DNA of 38,649 nucleotides from Gemmataceae bacterium (GCA_028288765.1 JAQGHQ010000557.1:1-38649), one strand, 5' to 3'; positions 1-9,548 are shown, counted from the first letter of the stretch. Notes: generated by a model from the sequence alone, not told the origin. Made by a program: numbers and translations.

Positions 1-1236
1 AAGTCGTGCATCTTCATCGTGCAGTACGGTGGGTGCAGCCAGGTCGACAGCTTCGACCCGAAACCCGACGCCCCGGCCGAAGTCCGCGGGCCGTTCAAGC
101 CGATCCCGACGAGCGTGCCCGGCACTCGCATCTGCGAGCACCTTCCGCGGCTTGCCCGGCTCGCCGACCGGTACTGTCTGGTCCGGTCGATGACCCACGG
201 CAACCCCGGCCACGACGGAGGGATGCACGTCTGCATGACCGGGCACTCGGCCCCGGCGGCGGACACCCCGTACTACGGGGCGGTGGCGGCGAAGCTCCGC
301 CCGGCCACCCGGAACGTTCCCTCCTACGTATGGCTCCAGAACCTCGCCGGCGACGTGCAGCCCCGGTATCTGACCGGCGGGTTCCTCGGCCCGGCGTACA
401 GCCCGCTCCGGGTCGGCACCGACCTCGACAACCCCGCCGCCCCGGGCTTTCGCGTAAATGCGTTCGACCCGCCGGCCGACGTGCCCGTTACCCGTCTCCG
501 CGAGCGACAACAGCTATTGGCCCGCGTCGACGGAACCGGGCGGCCGGCCCCTCTACCCGGCGGCGCCGACCTGCGGCCGTATCGGGAACGGGCGGTGGAC
601 CTGCTCACAGGGCCGGAGGCCCGGGCGGCGGTCGACCTGGACCGCGAACCGGTCGGTGTGCGGGACCGGTACGGCCGACACCCGCTCGGCCAGAACCTGC
701 TCCTCGCCCGTCGGATGATTGAAGCCGGGACCAGGCTGGTGAGCGTGACCGCGTGGACCGGGCTCCCGCCCGGGGAAAAGTTCCGGAACGTCCAGACCTG
801 GGACATGCACGGGAACGGGGCCGGGCTGGGGAGCATCTTCGGAGTTGGGGCGTTCGGCCTGGGCTGGGCCCTGCCGCGGGTGGACGAGGCGGTGTCGGCG
901 CTGCTCGCCGACCTGGAAGACCGCGGGCTGTTGGAAAGCACGCTGGTCGTCATGGTCGGCGAGTTCGGGCGGTCCCCGCGGATCAGCGCCGAGGGCCGCG
1001 ACCACTGGCCGGCGTGCTACTCGGCACTCATTGCCGGAGCCGGCATCCGCGGCGGGGCGGTCCATGGCGCGTCGGACAAAACCGGTGGATATGTACGCGA
1101 CAATCCGGTCAGTCCGGAAGACTTCGGGGCCAGCCTCTTCCACGCTCTCGGCGTTTCGCCCGAGACTCGACTGGGGGCGGACGGGTTCACCCGCCCGGTC
1201 AGCTCCGGTCGACCGGTGTTGAATTTGTTCGGGTAA
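1..1236 (+). CDS. DUF1501 family protein, 5' end outside window
   Basis: The frame is open at base 1 (reading K-S-C-I-F-I-V), so the gene starts before the window; a GTG at 19 lies inside the protein and is probably not the start. About 411 residues are visible, ending with TAA. Family features seen: HGNPGHDGGMHVCMTGH near the visible N-terminus, TWDMHGN in the middle, and the C-terminal block VGEFGRSP ... GRDHWP ... SDKTGGYVRDNPVSPEDFG. DUF1501 proteins have a sulfatase/alkaline-phosphatase-like fold and in planctomycetes usually sit beside DUF1549/DUF1553 cytochrome-type genes; such a partner would lie to the left of the window. The family usually has a Tat-type signal at its N-terminus, which cannot be seen here. 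The biochemical role is unknown. It is convergent with mutS2, 177 bases away. Confidence 0.9.
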   Translation, partial: KSCIFIVQYGGCSQVDSFDPKPDAPAEVRGPFKPIPTSVPGTRICEHLPRLARLADRYCLVRSMTHGNPGHDGGMHVCMTGHSAPAADTPYYGAVAAKLRPATRNVPSYVWLQNLAGDVQPRYLTGGFLGPAYSPLRVGTDLDNPAAPGFRVNAFDPPADVPVTRLRERQQLLARVDGTGRPAPLPGGADLRPYRERAVDLLTGPEARAAVDLDREPVGVRDRYGRHPLGQNLLLARRMIEAGTRLVSVTAWTGLPPGEKFRNVQTWDMHGNGAGLGSIFGVGAFGLGWALPRVDEAVSALLADLEDRGLLESTLVVMVGEFGRSPRISAEGRDHWPACYSALIAGAGIRGGAVHGASDKTGGYVRDNPVSPEDFGASLFHALGVSPETRLGADGFTRPVSSGRPVLNLFG

Positions 1237-1333
1237 CGGCGTGAGAACGGGAATCCCGGCCGGGTTCGGAAAGGGAAGGGTACGTCAGGGTCGGGAACTC
1301 GCCGTTGCTCGGTTGAAACCCCGGGTCGCTGGC

Positions 1334-1355
1334 GGGCCGCCACGGAGGGCGGCCC
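1334..1355. terminator. GC hairpin between convergent genes
   Basis: An 8-bp perfect stem (1334-1341 with 1348-1355) with a 6-base loop lies in the 177-base gap between the DUF1501 stop and the mutS2 stop. There is no T-run on either strand, so intrinsic termination is only a guess; its position suits a bidirectional stop. Confidence 0.3.
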
Positions 1356-1413
1356 ACTCCGCGGCGGCCCGAGTCACGCGAGCTTTTCAACAATGCTGTT
1401 CGCCGTCAGCCGG

Positions 1414-3405
1414 TCAGTCGGCCGGGAAAATCTCTTCATAAGGGACTTCCCACTGCCCGAGCCCGACACTCACTATCACCGTCTGTTTCCGGGCGTCCAC
1501 CCGGACCACCTTTCCGGTCCGGTCAAACCGGGCGACCTTGACCACGTCGTTCGGCTTCAGGCCCGCCCGCATCTCCCGGAGGGCGGTCAGCCGTTCGGCC
1601 TCCCGGTCCAGTTCGGTCCGCTTCCGCTCGAACTCTTCCTTCTCCCGGGTCGCGGCGTGCTGGGCCACGAGGGCGTCGGCCCTCGCCTTCTCGGCGTCCT
1701 GCCGCAACTCCTGGAGGCGGGCCAGCTCGCCGGTCTTCCCCTTCCGCCGCTTCAGGTACTTGTGGGCCTTCTTCAAGAGCTCCTTCGGGAGCCGGAGCCG
1801 GCGGGCGATCTTCAAGGCGTTGCTCATCCCGAACTGGCCGATCTGCAGCCGGTACGTCGGCCGCATCGTTTCCACGTCGAACTCGACCGCCCCGTTCTCC
1901 GCCCGGTCGTTGTTCAGGGCGTACGTCTTCAGGTCGCCGAGGTGGGTGGTCACGATCGCCCGGCACCCGACCTTGTCGAGCTGGTCGAGGATCGCCCGGC
2001 CGAGCGCCGCCCCCTCGGTCGGGTCGGTCCCGGCCCCGAGCTCGTCGAGCAGGACCAGGCTGTCCGGGTCGGCGACGTCGAAGATGGAGGCGATCCGCGA
2101 GATGTGCGAGCTGAAGGTGCTGAGCGACTGTTCGAGGCTCTGTTCGTCGCCGATGTCCGCGAGGATGTGCTTGAAGACCGGGACCAGGCTTCCCTCGGCG
2201 GCCGGGATGTGCATCCCGCACTGCGCCATCAGACAGAGCAGGCCGGTCGTCTTCAGGGTCACCGTTTTTCCGCCCGTGTTCGGCCCGGTGATGACCAGCA
2301 GGTTGAACCCGACCCCGAGCCGGATGTCGATCGGCACGACCTTCCGTGTTTGGTGTTTGGTGTTTGCTGGTTCAGGCTGAGCCGGCGCGGTTGGTCGTTC
2401 GCGACCCGGCTCGGGGGTTGGTTCGGATTTCGGATTTCGGATTTCGGATTTCCCTGTTTCGCCCCGAAACAGGTTTTCCAGGATGGGGTGGCGGGCGGTG
2501 CGGAGCCAGAGGCGGCCGTCGGTGTTCAGGTCCGGGGCCCACATGCTGTAGTCGCGGCTGTACCGGGCCTTGGCCGTGATCAGGTCGAGCTTCGCCATCA
2601 CGTCGAGGGCGTACGCCAGCGGCTTCGCCACCCGCCCGACCTCGCCGGAGAGCCGCCTGAGTACCCGCTTGACCTCGCGGTCCTCTTCGGCCTTGAGGGT
2701 CACCCGCTCGGCGCTCAGGTTGGCGATCCCCGCCGGCTCGATGAACACCGTTTCGCCCGTGCCGCTCACCCGGTGGACGACGCCCGGGACCTTGTGCCGG
2801 TGGTTCGCCGCGACCGGGAGCACGTAGTGATCGCCGCTGACGGTCGCGTTGGGGTAGCTGAGGATGCGGCGGAGTTCGGGGTCGCGGAGCAACCGCTTGA
2901 TTTCGGACTTCACCTTCTCGTCGAGGTCGAACAGTTTCTGGCGGACGGCGGCGAGGTCGCGGCTGGCCATGTCGAGGACGTGCCCGCGGCCGTCGATGCA
3001 CCCGCCGATCGACTTCCCGACGGTGCCGAGGTCCTCGACCCCGGCGAGCAGGTCGATCAGCCCGGCGAGGTGTTCGGCGAGCCGCATCCGGTAGCGGTAC
3101 ATGGCCCCGGTGCAGGCGAGCGTCTCGCCGATTTCGAGCAGCTGGTCGGCCGTGAGCATGGTGCCGATGGCGGCCCGGCGGGCGAGCAGGCGGACGTCGT
3201 GCAGCCCGCTGAACGGCGGGGCCTGCCCGAGCCCGAGCGCGGTTACCATCTCGGACACGAGGGCCAGTTCCCGCCGGATCGCCTCCACGTCCGTGGCCGG
3301 CTCGATCGCGCGGGCGAGGTCGCGGCCGAGGGACGACGCGGCGTAGCCCGCGAGCAGGTCGCGGACCTTGTCGAACTGGAGGAGTTCGAGCGTATGAGCG
3401 TCCAT
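1414..3405 (-). CDS. mutS2: MutS2-type ATPase without Smr domain
   Basis: A 663-residue MutS family ATPase. The start is the ATG at 3405 (MDAHTLELLQFDKVRDLL), the usual MutS2 N-terminus; a longer frame reaching 3642 has no family similarity. Order: lever/clamp helices (about 1-300), a low-complexity insert (about 316-355), Walker A GPNTGGKT (about 374-381), Walker B LVLLDELGAGTDP, a charged coiled coil (KRRKGKTGELARLQELR), and a KOW-like end (LKPNDVVKVARFDRTGKVV). Family members act on stalled or collided ribosomes (RqcU) or suppress recombination, and normally end in a Smr domain of about 80-90 residues. Here the frame stops after PYEEIFPAD, before any Smr domain. No Smr-like sequence follows in the 177-base gap, so this is a natural short form or an old truncation. 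The insert is built from 7-base repeats (see repeat entry). Confidence 0.9.
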   Translation of the reverse strand: MDAHTLELLQFDKVRDLLAGYAASSLGRDLARAIEPATDVEAIRRELALVSEMVTALGLGQAPPFSGLHDVRLLARRAAIGTMLTADQLLEIGETLACTGAMYRYRMRLAEHLAGLIDLLAGVEDLGTVGKSIGGCIDGRGHVLDMASRDLAAVRQKLFDLDEKVKSEIKRLLRDPELRRILSYPNATVSGDHYVLPVAANHRHKVPGVVHRVSGTGETVFIEPAGIANLSAERVTLKAEEDREVKRVLRRLSGEVGRVAKPLAYALDVMAKLDLITAKARYSRDYSMWAPDLNTDGRLWLRTARHPILENLFRGETGKSEIRNPKSEPTPEPGRERPTAPAQPEPANTKHQTRKVVPIDIRLGVGFNLLVITGPNTGGKTVTLKTTGLLCLMAQCGMHIPAAEGSLVPVFKHILADIGDEQSLEQSLSTFSSHISRIASIFDVADPDSLVLLDELGAGTDPTEGAALGRAILDQLDKVGCRAIVTTHLGDLKTYALNNDRAENGAVEFDVETMRPTYRLQIGQFGMSNALKIARRLRLPKELLKKAHKYLKRRKGKTGELARLQELRQDAEKARADALVAQHAATREKEEFERKRTELDREAERLTALREMRAGLKPNDVVKVARFDRTGKVVRVDARKQTVIVSVGLGQWEVPYEEIFPAD
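2347..2451. repeat. Two heptamer arrays inside mutS2
   Basis: Three TGTTTGG/C units (2347-2367) and four CGGATTT units (2424-2451), both with exact 7-base period. They flank a GC-rich spacer containing GAGCCGG...CCGGCTC. Read on the minus strand they encode the KSEIRNPKSE and NTKHQTR stretches of the insert between the MutS2 core and its Walker A motif. Seven is not a multiple of three, but three units make 21 bases, and the whole insert keeps the frame. Confidence 0.85.
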
Positions 3406-3672
3406 GATGGCGGGGTCTGCTTCCGCGGTAACCATGCCCACCGGACACTCCGGCCGAATGCCGGGTTCGCCGCGGGGGCAGGAGAATTGTAGACCCCCGG
3501 CGAGTGGGAGGGCGTGAGTCTCCTGATCGGGGACGTCCGGGCAGGAGTAAGATCGGGTGATCTGGCGGGTAATCGGCGGACTAGGGGAGACCCCCCTGTA
3601 TGCCAGGCGGTCAGCAGTAGCGAGCGGGGGCAATGCCACCACTCGCCCGGACGGACTCGGTGCTCGGCGGCG

Positions 3673-4161
3673 TTACTTCGCCAGCTGCTTGGCCCAGACT
3701 TCGAGGAACAGCCCGCTCCCGGCCGGCGCCGCGAACTGGGTCGGCTTCGGCTTCTCGACCGGGCCGTAGCACAGCTTGAGCTGATTTCCGGCGACCTCGT
3801 AGATCCCGTGCCGCTTGTGGCCCTTGAGTTCACCGGTCGCGAATTCGAAGGTGATTGATTTCGGGGTCGTGCTCGAGTCCAGGATCACGTTCGCGACGGC
3901 CAGCTTGAGCACCTTCGGCGGGTTCACGGTCTTGTCCGCGTAGTAGAGGTGGTACTCCGCCTGGTCGAACACGGCGGTGATCTTCTTCGTCTCGTCGGCC
4001 GAGACCTGAGGGGCGCCCTGGAACTCGATCGAGAGCGGCTTCCAGTTCCCCTGGAGTGCCCCGAGGTCGCCCGGCGGCACCTCCGCCGGGGGGTTCACCC
4101 CGAACGCGAGCCCTGCCAGACCCGCCAGACCGAACACCGTCGCCGCGCCGAATCGGAGCAT
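3673..4161 (-). CDS. TIGR03067 domain exported protein
   Basis: A 162-residue protein with a hydrophobic N-terminal segment (residues 5-22, rich in Gly, Leu and Ala), consistent with export. The body matches the pattern I associate with the planctomycetal TIGR03067 domain: LQGNWKPLSIEFQG near residue 36, a central FDQAEYHLYY block, and a C-terminal KHRHGIYEVAGNQLKLCYG-like region (here GHKRHGIYEVAGNQLKLCYG). The family is abundant in Gemmataceae; its function is not known. It is divergent from the ThiO-like gene, with 101 bases between the two ATG codons that must hold both promoters. No catalytic residues can be named. Confidence 0.82.
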   Translation of the reverse strand: MLRFGAATVFGLAGLAGLAFGVNPPAEVPPGDLGALQGNWKPLSIEFQGAPQVSADETKKITAVFDQAEYHLYYADKTVNPPKVLKLAVANVILDSSTTPKSITFEFATGELKGHKRHGIYEVAGNQLKLCYGPVEKPKPTQFAAPAGSGLFLEVWAKQLAK

Positions 4162-4262
4162 GGGTCACCCCCAATCAAGAATCGCCCACGGGTCATCGGG
4201 TGGAGGTGTATGCCGCGGGAGCGGCCCGGCGTCAACCCCGACCGCGGCCGTACAATGCCCGC

Positions 4263-5396
4263 ATGTCGAAGCACCCCGACGTGGTCGTGATCGGCGGCGG
4301 GATTATCGGGCTGACCTCCGCCTACTTCCTGGCGGAGGCCGGGTTCGCGGTCGAAGTACTCGACCGGACCGACCTGGGGCGGGAAGCCTCGTGGGCCGGG
4401 GCCGGGATCATCCCGCCCGGGAACCCCGACCGCGCCGCCGCCCCCGCCGACAAGCTCCGGGCGATCGGCTCGGCCCGGTTCCCCGCTCTGTCGGCCGACC
4501 TCCGCGCCCGGACCGGGATCGACAACGGGTACCTCCGGTGCGGCGCCGTCGAGTTCCTCCGCCCCGCCGACGAGTACGTTCTGCCGCTGTGGCGGGCCGA
4601 GGGAGTCGCAGTCGAACGATTAACACTTGGCGGCTTGAAGCGGATCGAACCGGCCGTCGGCGAGGTGTCCGGTGAGCCGTACCTGCTCCCCGACTGTGCG
4701 CAGGTCCGAAACCCGTGGCACGTGCGGGCCCTGATCGCGGCGTGCGAAGGGGCGGGGGTCCGGCTCCGGCCCCACGAGCCGGTGTGGCACCTGGGTACGG
4801 CCGGCCACCGGGTTGCCGAAGTCTCCGTGGAACGCGGTCGGCCGGTGTCGGCGGGCGCGGTCTTGATCGCGGCCGGGGCCTGGAGCGAACACTTCCTCGC
4901 GGAACTCGGCCACCGCCCGAACGTCCACCCGGTCCGCGGGCAGATCGCGCTCTTCAAACCGTCCCGCCCGGTCCTGAGCCGGGTCCTGATGTTCGGGAAA
5001 GAGTACCTCGTGCCCCGGGGCGACGGGCGGGTGCTGGTCGGCTCGACGGAGGAACCGGAAGCCGGGTTCGAGAAGATGAACACCCCCGCCGCGGTGGCCA
5101 AGCTGACCGCCCTCGCCACCCGCACCGTGCCCCCCCTGGCCGACGCCCCGGTCGAGAAGTGCTGGGCCGGGCTGCGGCCGGGGTCGCCGGACGGGCTGCC
5201 GTTCATTGGGCGGGTGCCGGGCTACGACAACGTGTTCGTTGCCGCCGGGCATTTCCGCGCCGGAATCCAGCTCTCGATCGGCACCGCGCAACTCATTGCC
5301 GAATTGTTGCGCGGTATTCCTCCGAGTGTGCCCCTCGACGCCTTCCGGCTCGACCGCGAACCGGGTGTGGGGGTCCAACCGGCCTTCCGATCGTAG
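4263..5396 (+). CDS. thiO: ThiO-like glycine oxidase / FAD-dependent amine oxidase
   Basis: A 377-residue DAO-type flavoprotein. The start is the ATG at 4263 (MSKHPDVVVIGGGIIG); an upstream extension to 4056 has no family similarity. The dinucleotide-binding motif GGGIIG is at residues 11-16, and REASWAGAGIIPPGN at about 40-54 is typical of ThiO. The C-terminal block WAGLRPGSPDGLPFIGRVPG followed by VFVAAGHFRAGIQLS is the conserved FAD/substrate segment. ThiO oxidises glycine to iminoglycine for the thiazole half of thiamine. No other thi genes are present here, so another secondary-amine oxidase of the same family is possible. It acts in the cytoplasm; no signal peptide is seen. Confidence 0.83.
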   Translation: MSKHPDVVVIGGGIIGLTSAYFLAEAGFAVEVLDRTDLGREASWAGAGIIPPGNPDRAAAPADKLRAIGSARFPALSADLRARTGIDNGYLRCGAVEFLRPADEYVLPLWRAEGVAVERLTLGGLKRIEPAVGEVSGEPYLLPDCAQVRNPWHVRALIAACEGAGVRLRPHEPVWHLGTAGHRVAEVSVERGRPVSAGAVLIAAGAWSEHFLAELGHRPNVHPVRGQIALFKPSRPVLSRVLMFGKEYLVPRGDGRVLVGSTEEPEAGFEKMNTPAAVAKLTALATRTVPPLADAPVEKCWAGLRPGSPDGLPFIGRVPGYDNVFVAAGHFRAGIQLSIGTAQLIAELLRGIPPSVPLDAFRLDREPGVGVQPAFRS

Positions 5397-5598
5397 CCCG
5401 GTTGAACAGATTCCCCGCGAAACTGACGATTTGCGATTGCCGGCCCGACCTTCTTCGGTGGAGCTCAGACGCCCGGGTCCGGTACGCCGGGTGATAGGGG
5501 GCAAAGTCGCCGTTCTTCGCCGCACCGACCTTGCGGCATGGCACCCATCCTGCGATCCTTCCGCGTCGGACACGATGATCGACGTTGGGAGAGAAACA

Positions 5599-5862
5599 AT
5601 GCGCGGAACAGGGCCGGTCGGGATGAACGGTCAGACGGTTTATGCCTACTACACGCGGGCCGGGGATCGGGTCCGCGTGAGGATCTCGGTGGACGAAAAT
5701 GACCGGCTCGGCCTGGTCGAGGGCCTACGGGTCGCTGTCGCGCTACCCGGCCAGAAGGCGGTGGACGTCCTGGTTCTCGCCGCCAGCCAGGCGCCGCCGT
5801 ATGTCTGGCTCGAGCTCGAACTGCTCTCCCCACGGGCGGCGATTCCGGCCGGGTTAGGGTAA
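5599..5862 (+). CDS. Small hypothetical protein
   Basis: An 87-residue frame. The start is chosen at the ATG at 5599 because GGGAGAG lies 6 bases upstream; an in-frame ATG at 5575 has no such site. The central part (QTVYAYYTRAGDRVRVRISVDE, shown here in pieces: QTVYAYY, GDRVRVRISVDE) looks like short beta strands, followed by LVEGLRVAVALPGQ and VDVLVLAAS. It has no Cys and no membrane segment. I do not recognise a family. It stands alone, 202 bases after the ThiO-like gene and about 125 bases before the GIY-YIG gene. The clear ribosome-binding site and codon use like its neighbours support a real gene. Confidence 0.55.
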   Translation: MRGTGPVGMNGQTVYAYYTRAGDRVRVRISVDENDRLGLVEGLRVAVALPGQKAVDVLVLAASQAPPYVWLELELLSPRAAIPAGLG

Positions 5863-5987
5863 CCAATCCCCAACCCCATTCCACAGGAACGAAGGGGAGC
5901 AATAACCACCGGTCTCACTCCCTTCCCCTTATGGGGGAAGGGTTTCTACCCCGAGAAATCCCAACCGCACTGAACCAGGTCCGAGCC

Positions 5988-6260
5988 GTGGCGAATCGCT
6001 CCGCCAGCTGGTGGGTCTACCTCCTCCGGTGTGCTGACGGTACGCTCTACACCGGGATCACGACCGACCCGGACCGGCGTCTGAGCCAGCACAACGCGGG
6101 GACGGCGTCGAGGTACACCCGCGGCCGTCGGCCGGTCGCGATGGTCTACCGTGAGGTGCGGCGAACCCGGAGCGCAGCTCTCCGACGGGAAGCCGCCATC
6201 AAAGCCCTCTCCCGATGTGCGAAGGACGATCTGATCGCTGCGCCCGGTCGGGCAAACTGA
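5988..6260 (+). CDS. GIY-YIG domain protein (UPF0213/YhbQ type)
   Basis: A 90-residue single-domain GIY-YIG protein: WWVYLLRCADGTLYTGITTD (the two strands with the catalytic Tyr residues, variant VYL...YTG), DRRLSQHNAG and SRYTRGRRPV, then REVRRTRSAALRREAAIKAL with the expected Arg and Glu. The GTG at 5988 is chosen because family members begin just before the WxVYLL strand and an AGG lies about 10 bases upstream; an ATG at 5931 in the same frame (109 residues) is the alternative but has no ribosome-binding site. The family fold is a nuclease fold; the cellular role of the stand-alone form is uncertain. It converges on the RND pump gene with 17 bases between the stops. Confidence 0.85.
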   Translation: MANRSASWWVYLLRCADGTLYTGITTDPDRRLSQHNAGTASRYTRGRRPVAMVYREVRRTRSAALRREAAIKALSRCAKDDLIAAPGRAN

Positions 6261-6277
6261 AGGACCGGGCCGTCAGC

Positions 6278-9200
6278 TCATTCCGCATCCATCGGCGCGC
6301 CGACCGGCCGGCCGAATTTCGCGTACAGTGGCGGCAGCAGAAACAGGTTCAGCAGCGTCGAAGTGACCAGCCCGCCGAGGATCACCACCGCCAGCGGGTA
6401 CTCGATCTCCTGCCCGGGCTTGTTCCCGGTGATCGCCAGCGGGAGCAGGGCCAGTCCGGTCGCGAGCGCGGTCATCAGGATCGGGGCGAGCCGTTCCTCC
6501 GCCCCGCGCAACACCAGTCCCGCGCCGAACCGCATGCCTTCGACCGCCTCCAGGTGGCGGAAGTGACTCACCATCATGATCCCGTTCCGGGCCGCGATCC
6601 CGAGCACCGTGACGAACCCGACCAGCGACCCGAGCGACACCACCCCGCTGGTGAAAACGACCGCGAACACCCCGCCGACCAGGGCGAACGGAATGGTCAG
6701 GGCCACCAGCCAGGTCGGCCGCCAGGCCCCGAAGTCGACGTACAGGAGGAGGACGATCCCGACGACGGCCAGCGCGGCCAGGGCGTACAGCTTCCGGGTC
6801 GACTCTTGCCGGGCGGCGTACTCGCCCAGGAACTCCGGGTGGTATTCCCGGGCGAACGGGATCGCCCGGACCTTTTCCTCCACCTCACGCGCGACCGAAC
6901 CCAGGTCTCGGCCGGAGACGTTACAGGTCACGTCGAGCCGGCGGCTGGCGTTCTCCCGCCGGACCTCGTTCGGGCCCGGGACGATCTGCACATCGGCCAC
7001 GTCTTCGAGCCGGACCTGAACGCCGGCCGGGGTGTCGATCGGGAGGGCACGAATCGCCGCCAGGTCGGCCCGGTGGTCGGGCATCGCCCACACCATCACG
7101 TCGAACTTCTTCTGCCCCTCGAATACCTCGCCGACCTTCTGCCCCTTGAACAGGGTGTCCGACACCCGGCCGATGTGCCCGGCCGTCACCCCGAACTTCA
7201 TCGCGTCGTACGGCCGGTGTTTGATCTCGACCTGGGCGACCAGTACCTGCGGCTCGACCTTCAGGTTCGTCACCCCGGGCACCTCCTTCATCGCCGCCTC
7301 GACCTCCTTGGCCTTCGCCCGCAGGACCTCCTGGTCCGGCCCGTACAGCCGGACGACCACAGTCGCGCTCGCCCCCGTCAGGACTTCCTTGATCCGCTCC
7401 CGGAGGTACGTCAGTACGTCCCGGTAGAGCCCCGGGTAGGCGTAGACCACCTCCTCGATCTTTTTCACCGTCGCGGCGTGATCGGCGTCCGGGTCGATGC
7501 TGATCCAGAGTTCCGTGAAGTTCGGCCCGACCGGCTCGTCCGCCACCTCCGCCCGGCCGATGTGCGACCCGAAGTTCCGCACCCCCGGGACCGCCCGGAG
7601 GTCCCGGCTCGCCTGCGCGGTGACCCGGTGCATTGCCTCGATCGAGGTCCCGGGCTTCTCCACGAAGTGCATCAGGAAGTCCGTCTCCTGGAAGTTCGGG
7701 AGGAACTCCTGGCCGAGCCGGGTGGCGGCGAGGGAGGTCAAGGCGAAGGAGACGACGAGGGCCGCGAGGCACGCCCTCGGGCGGGCGACGAACGCGGGCA
7801 GGACGGCCCGGTAGGCTGTCTTCAGCACGCGGCTCAGGGGGGCCTCGCGGGGTTCCCGCCGCCGGCCGGTCAGGAGCATGTACGACAGGGCCGGGGTGAC
7901 CGTCAGGGCGACGACCAGGGACGCGGCGATGGCGACCACGTACGCGAGGGCCAGGGGCCGGAAGAACGACCCGGCCAGCCCGTCGAGGAAGAACACCGGG
8001 ACGAACACCAGCACCACGATCAGGCTCGCGTACACGACCGCCGAGCGGACCTCAAGACTGGCATCCAGGACGATGCGGAACGGCGAGTGGTGGGCGGGAC
8101 CCCCCACGCCGAAGTCCACGGCACCCTCGGGGGGCTCGAGCCCCCTCGCCTGTCGTAATCTTCGAGAGATGTTCTCCACATCAATGATCGCGTCGTCGAC
8201 CACCTCCCCGAGGGCGATCACCAGCCCGGCCAGGACCATCGTGTTGATCGTCGCCCCGGAGTAGCTGAACACGAGCAGGGCCGCGACCAGCGAGAGCGGG
8301 ATCGCGGTCAGGCTGATCACCGCCGTCCGCCAGTCGAACAGGAACGTGATCAGGATCATGACGACCAGCCCGCACCCGACCGCCAGGGCGGTCGTGAGGT
8401 TGTCGAGGGCCCGCTCGATGAACGTGGCCGGGCGGAAGATGGTCGGGTCGACCTCCACGTCCTTCAGCCCCGGCTTCAGTTCGTCCAGCGCCGCCTCCAC
8501 CTGGCGAGTGAGTTCGAGGGTGTTCGCGTCCGGCCGCTTTTCCACGATGAGGAGCAGCCCGGGGCCGTCGTTGATCACCGCGTCCCCGATCGGCGGGGGC
8601 GAGCCGATCGTCACCCCGGCCACCTTCCCGAGCGGGACCGGCGCGCCCCCGCGGAAGTCGACCACGGCCTCGGCCAGGTCGTCGGGCCCGCGGACCGACG
8701 CCACGTGGCGGACGGGCAGGCGCTGGTTCGGCGTGTCGATGAACCCGCCCGCGCTCACCGCCACCGCGTCCCCGGCGGCCTTCGTCACCATGTCGAGGGT
8801 GACGTTGTTCGCCCGCAACCGGTCCGGGTCGACGAGGACCTGGAACTGTTTGTCCCGCTGGCCCCAGATGGCCACGTTCGCCACGCCGGGGACCGACATC
8901 AGCTTCGGCCGGACGGTCCACAGGACGATCTCGGTCAGGTCCCGCTGGGTCAGCGTCTTCGACCAGACCCCGATCTTCATCACCCGGCTGGTCGACGAGA
9001 GTGGCTGGAGGATGATCGGCTGCTTCGCGACGGTCGGCAACTGGGGGGTGACGGCGGCGATCCGCTCCTGGACCATTTGCCGGACCCGCAACGGGTCGGT
9101 CCCGACCTCGAGGATGAGGACCACCTGGGATAGCCCGAACACCGACTTCGATCGGACGGTTTTGACGTGGGGGATGCCGGTCAAGGCATTCTCGACCGGG

Positions 9201-9400
9201 ATACTGACCAGCGATTCGACCGCCTCGGTCGAGAGGCCGGGGGCCTCGGTCTGGACCTCGACGAGCGGCGGGGCGAACTCGGGGAACACGTCGAGCGGGG
9301 CCCGCCGGACCGACCGCGAGCCGATCACCAGGAGCACGACGCAAAGGCCGACGACGACGACCCGCAGGCGGATCGAGTTGGCAATGAGGGCAGAGAGCAT
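6278..9400 (-). CDS. HME-type RND efflux permease (CzcA/CusA-like)
   Basis: A 1040-residue inner-membrane proton/substrate antiporter, normal length for the family. Segments: TM1 [15 protein letters not shown]; porter sequence [37 protein letters not shown]; and TM4 with acidic residues of the heavy-metal efflux subgroup ([13 protein letters not shown], about residues 390-402). It continues with [20 protein letters not shown], a second porter half, and terminal helices [13 protein letters not shown] and LPPLYAKFG. The family works as a trimer with a periplasmic adaptor and an outer-membrane channel; both partners are encoded upstream in the same operon. The substrate (a metal ion such as Cu, Zn, Co, Ni, or a drug) cannot be read from the sequence. 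A loop insert of about 20 residues follows TM4 (see findings). ATG at 9400 with GAGGA about 13 bases upstream. Confidence 0.92.
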   Translation of the reverse strand: MLSALIANSIRLRVVVVGLCVVLLVIGSRSVRRAPLDVFPEFAPPLVEVQTEAPGLSTEAVESLVSIPVENALTGIPHVKTVRSKSVFGLSQVVLILEVGTDPLRVRQMVQERIAAVTPQLPTVAKQPIILQPLSSTSRVMKIGVWSKTLTQRDLTEIVLWTVRPKLMSVPGVANVAIWGQRDKQFQVLVDPDRLRANNVTLDMVTKAAGDAVAVSAGGFIDTPNQRLPVRHVASVRGPDDLAEAVVDFRGGAPVPLGKVAGVTIGSPPPIGDAVINDGPGLLLIVEKRPDANTLELTRQVEAALDELKPGLKDVEVDPTIFRPATFIERALDNLTTALAVGCGLVVMILITFLFDWRTAVISLTAIPLSLVAALLVFSYSGATINTMVLAGLVIALGEVVDDAIIDVENISRRLRQARGLEPPEGAVDFGVGGPAHHSPFRIVLDASLEVRSAVVYASLIVVLVFVPVFFLDGLAGSFFRPLALAYVVAIAASLVVALTVTPALSYMLLTGRRREPREAPLSRVLKTAYRAVLPAFVARPRACLAALVVSFALTSLAATRLGQEFLPNFQETDFLMHFVEKPGTSIEAMHRVTAQASRDLRAVPGVRNFGSHIGRAEVADEPVGPNFTELWISIDPDADHAATVKKIEEVVYAYPGLYRDVLTYLRERIKEVLTGASATVVVRLYGPDQEVLRAKAKEVEAAMKEVPGVTNLKVEPQVLVAQVEIKHRPYDAMKFGVTAGHIGRVSDTLFKGQKVGEVFEGQKKFDVMVWAMPDHRADLAAIRALPIDTPAGVQVRLEDVADVQIVPGPNEVRRENASRRLDVTCNVSGRDLGSVAREVEEKVRAIPFAREYHPEFLGEYAARQESTRKLYALAALAVVGIVLLLYVDFGAWRPTWLVALTIPFALVGGVFAVVFTSGVVSLGSLVGFVTVLGIAARNGIMMVSHFRHLEAVEGMRFGAGLVLRGAEERLAPILMTALATGLALLPLAITGNKPGQEIEYPLAVVILGGLVTSTLLNLFLLPPLYAKFGRPVGAPMDAE

Positions 9401-9478
9401 TGGGGTTGTCGTCCTCGTTCCGGCGCTCCGCGCCCCGGCCGGTCTTCGGTCTCATTCCCGGGCGGGTGATCCTGCCTT

Positions 9479-9512
9479 TTTGTGGCACAGGTCTGGAGAC
9501 CTGTGCCACAAA
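9479..9512. repeat. Perfect palindromic repeat inside efflux operon
   Basis: A perfect 16-bp inverted repeat (9479-9494 with 9497-9512) with a 2-base centre, core GGCACAGGTCT / AGACCTGTGCC. It lies in the 148-base gap between the adaptor gene (ends 9549) and the RND pump gene (starts 9400), so on the transcript it forms a long hairpin in the middle of the operon. The arms end in short T and A runs, so it could act as a terminator or attenuator in either direction. It shares the GGCACAG/CTGTGCC core idea with the palindrome at 33111-33162. Confidence 0.85.
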
Positions 9513-9548
9513 CCCAAATACCTTCAGCCGGATCGCGAATCAGTTCGT

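Noticed and set aside
1393..3492. A 699-residue open frame opposite mutS2
   Set aside because: Stop-free only because of third-position GC in mutS2; mutS2 has clear Walker motifs on the other strand.
6215..8158. A 647-residue open frame on the plus strand
   Set aside because: Antisense of the RND pump gene; overlaps the end of the GIY-YIG gene and has no family features.
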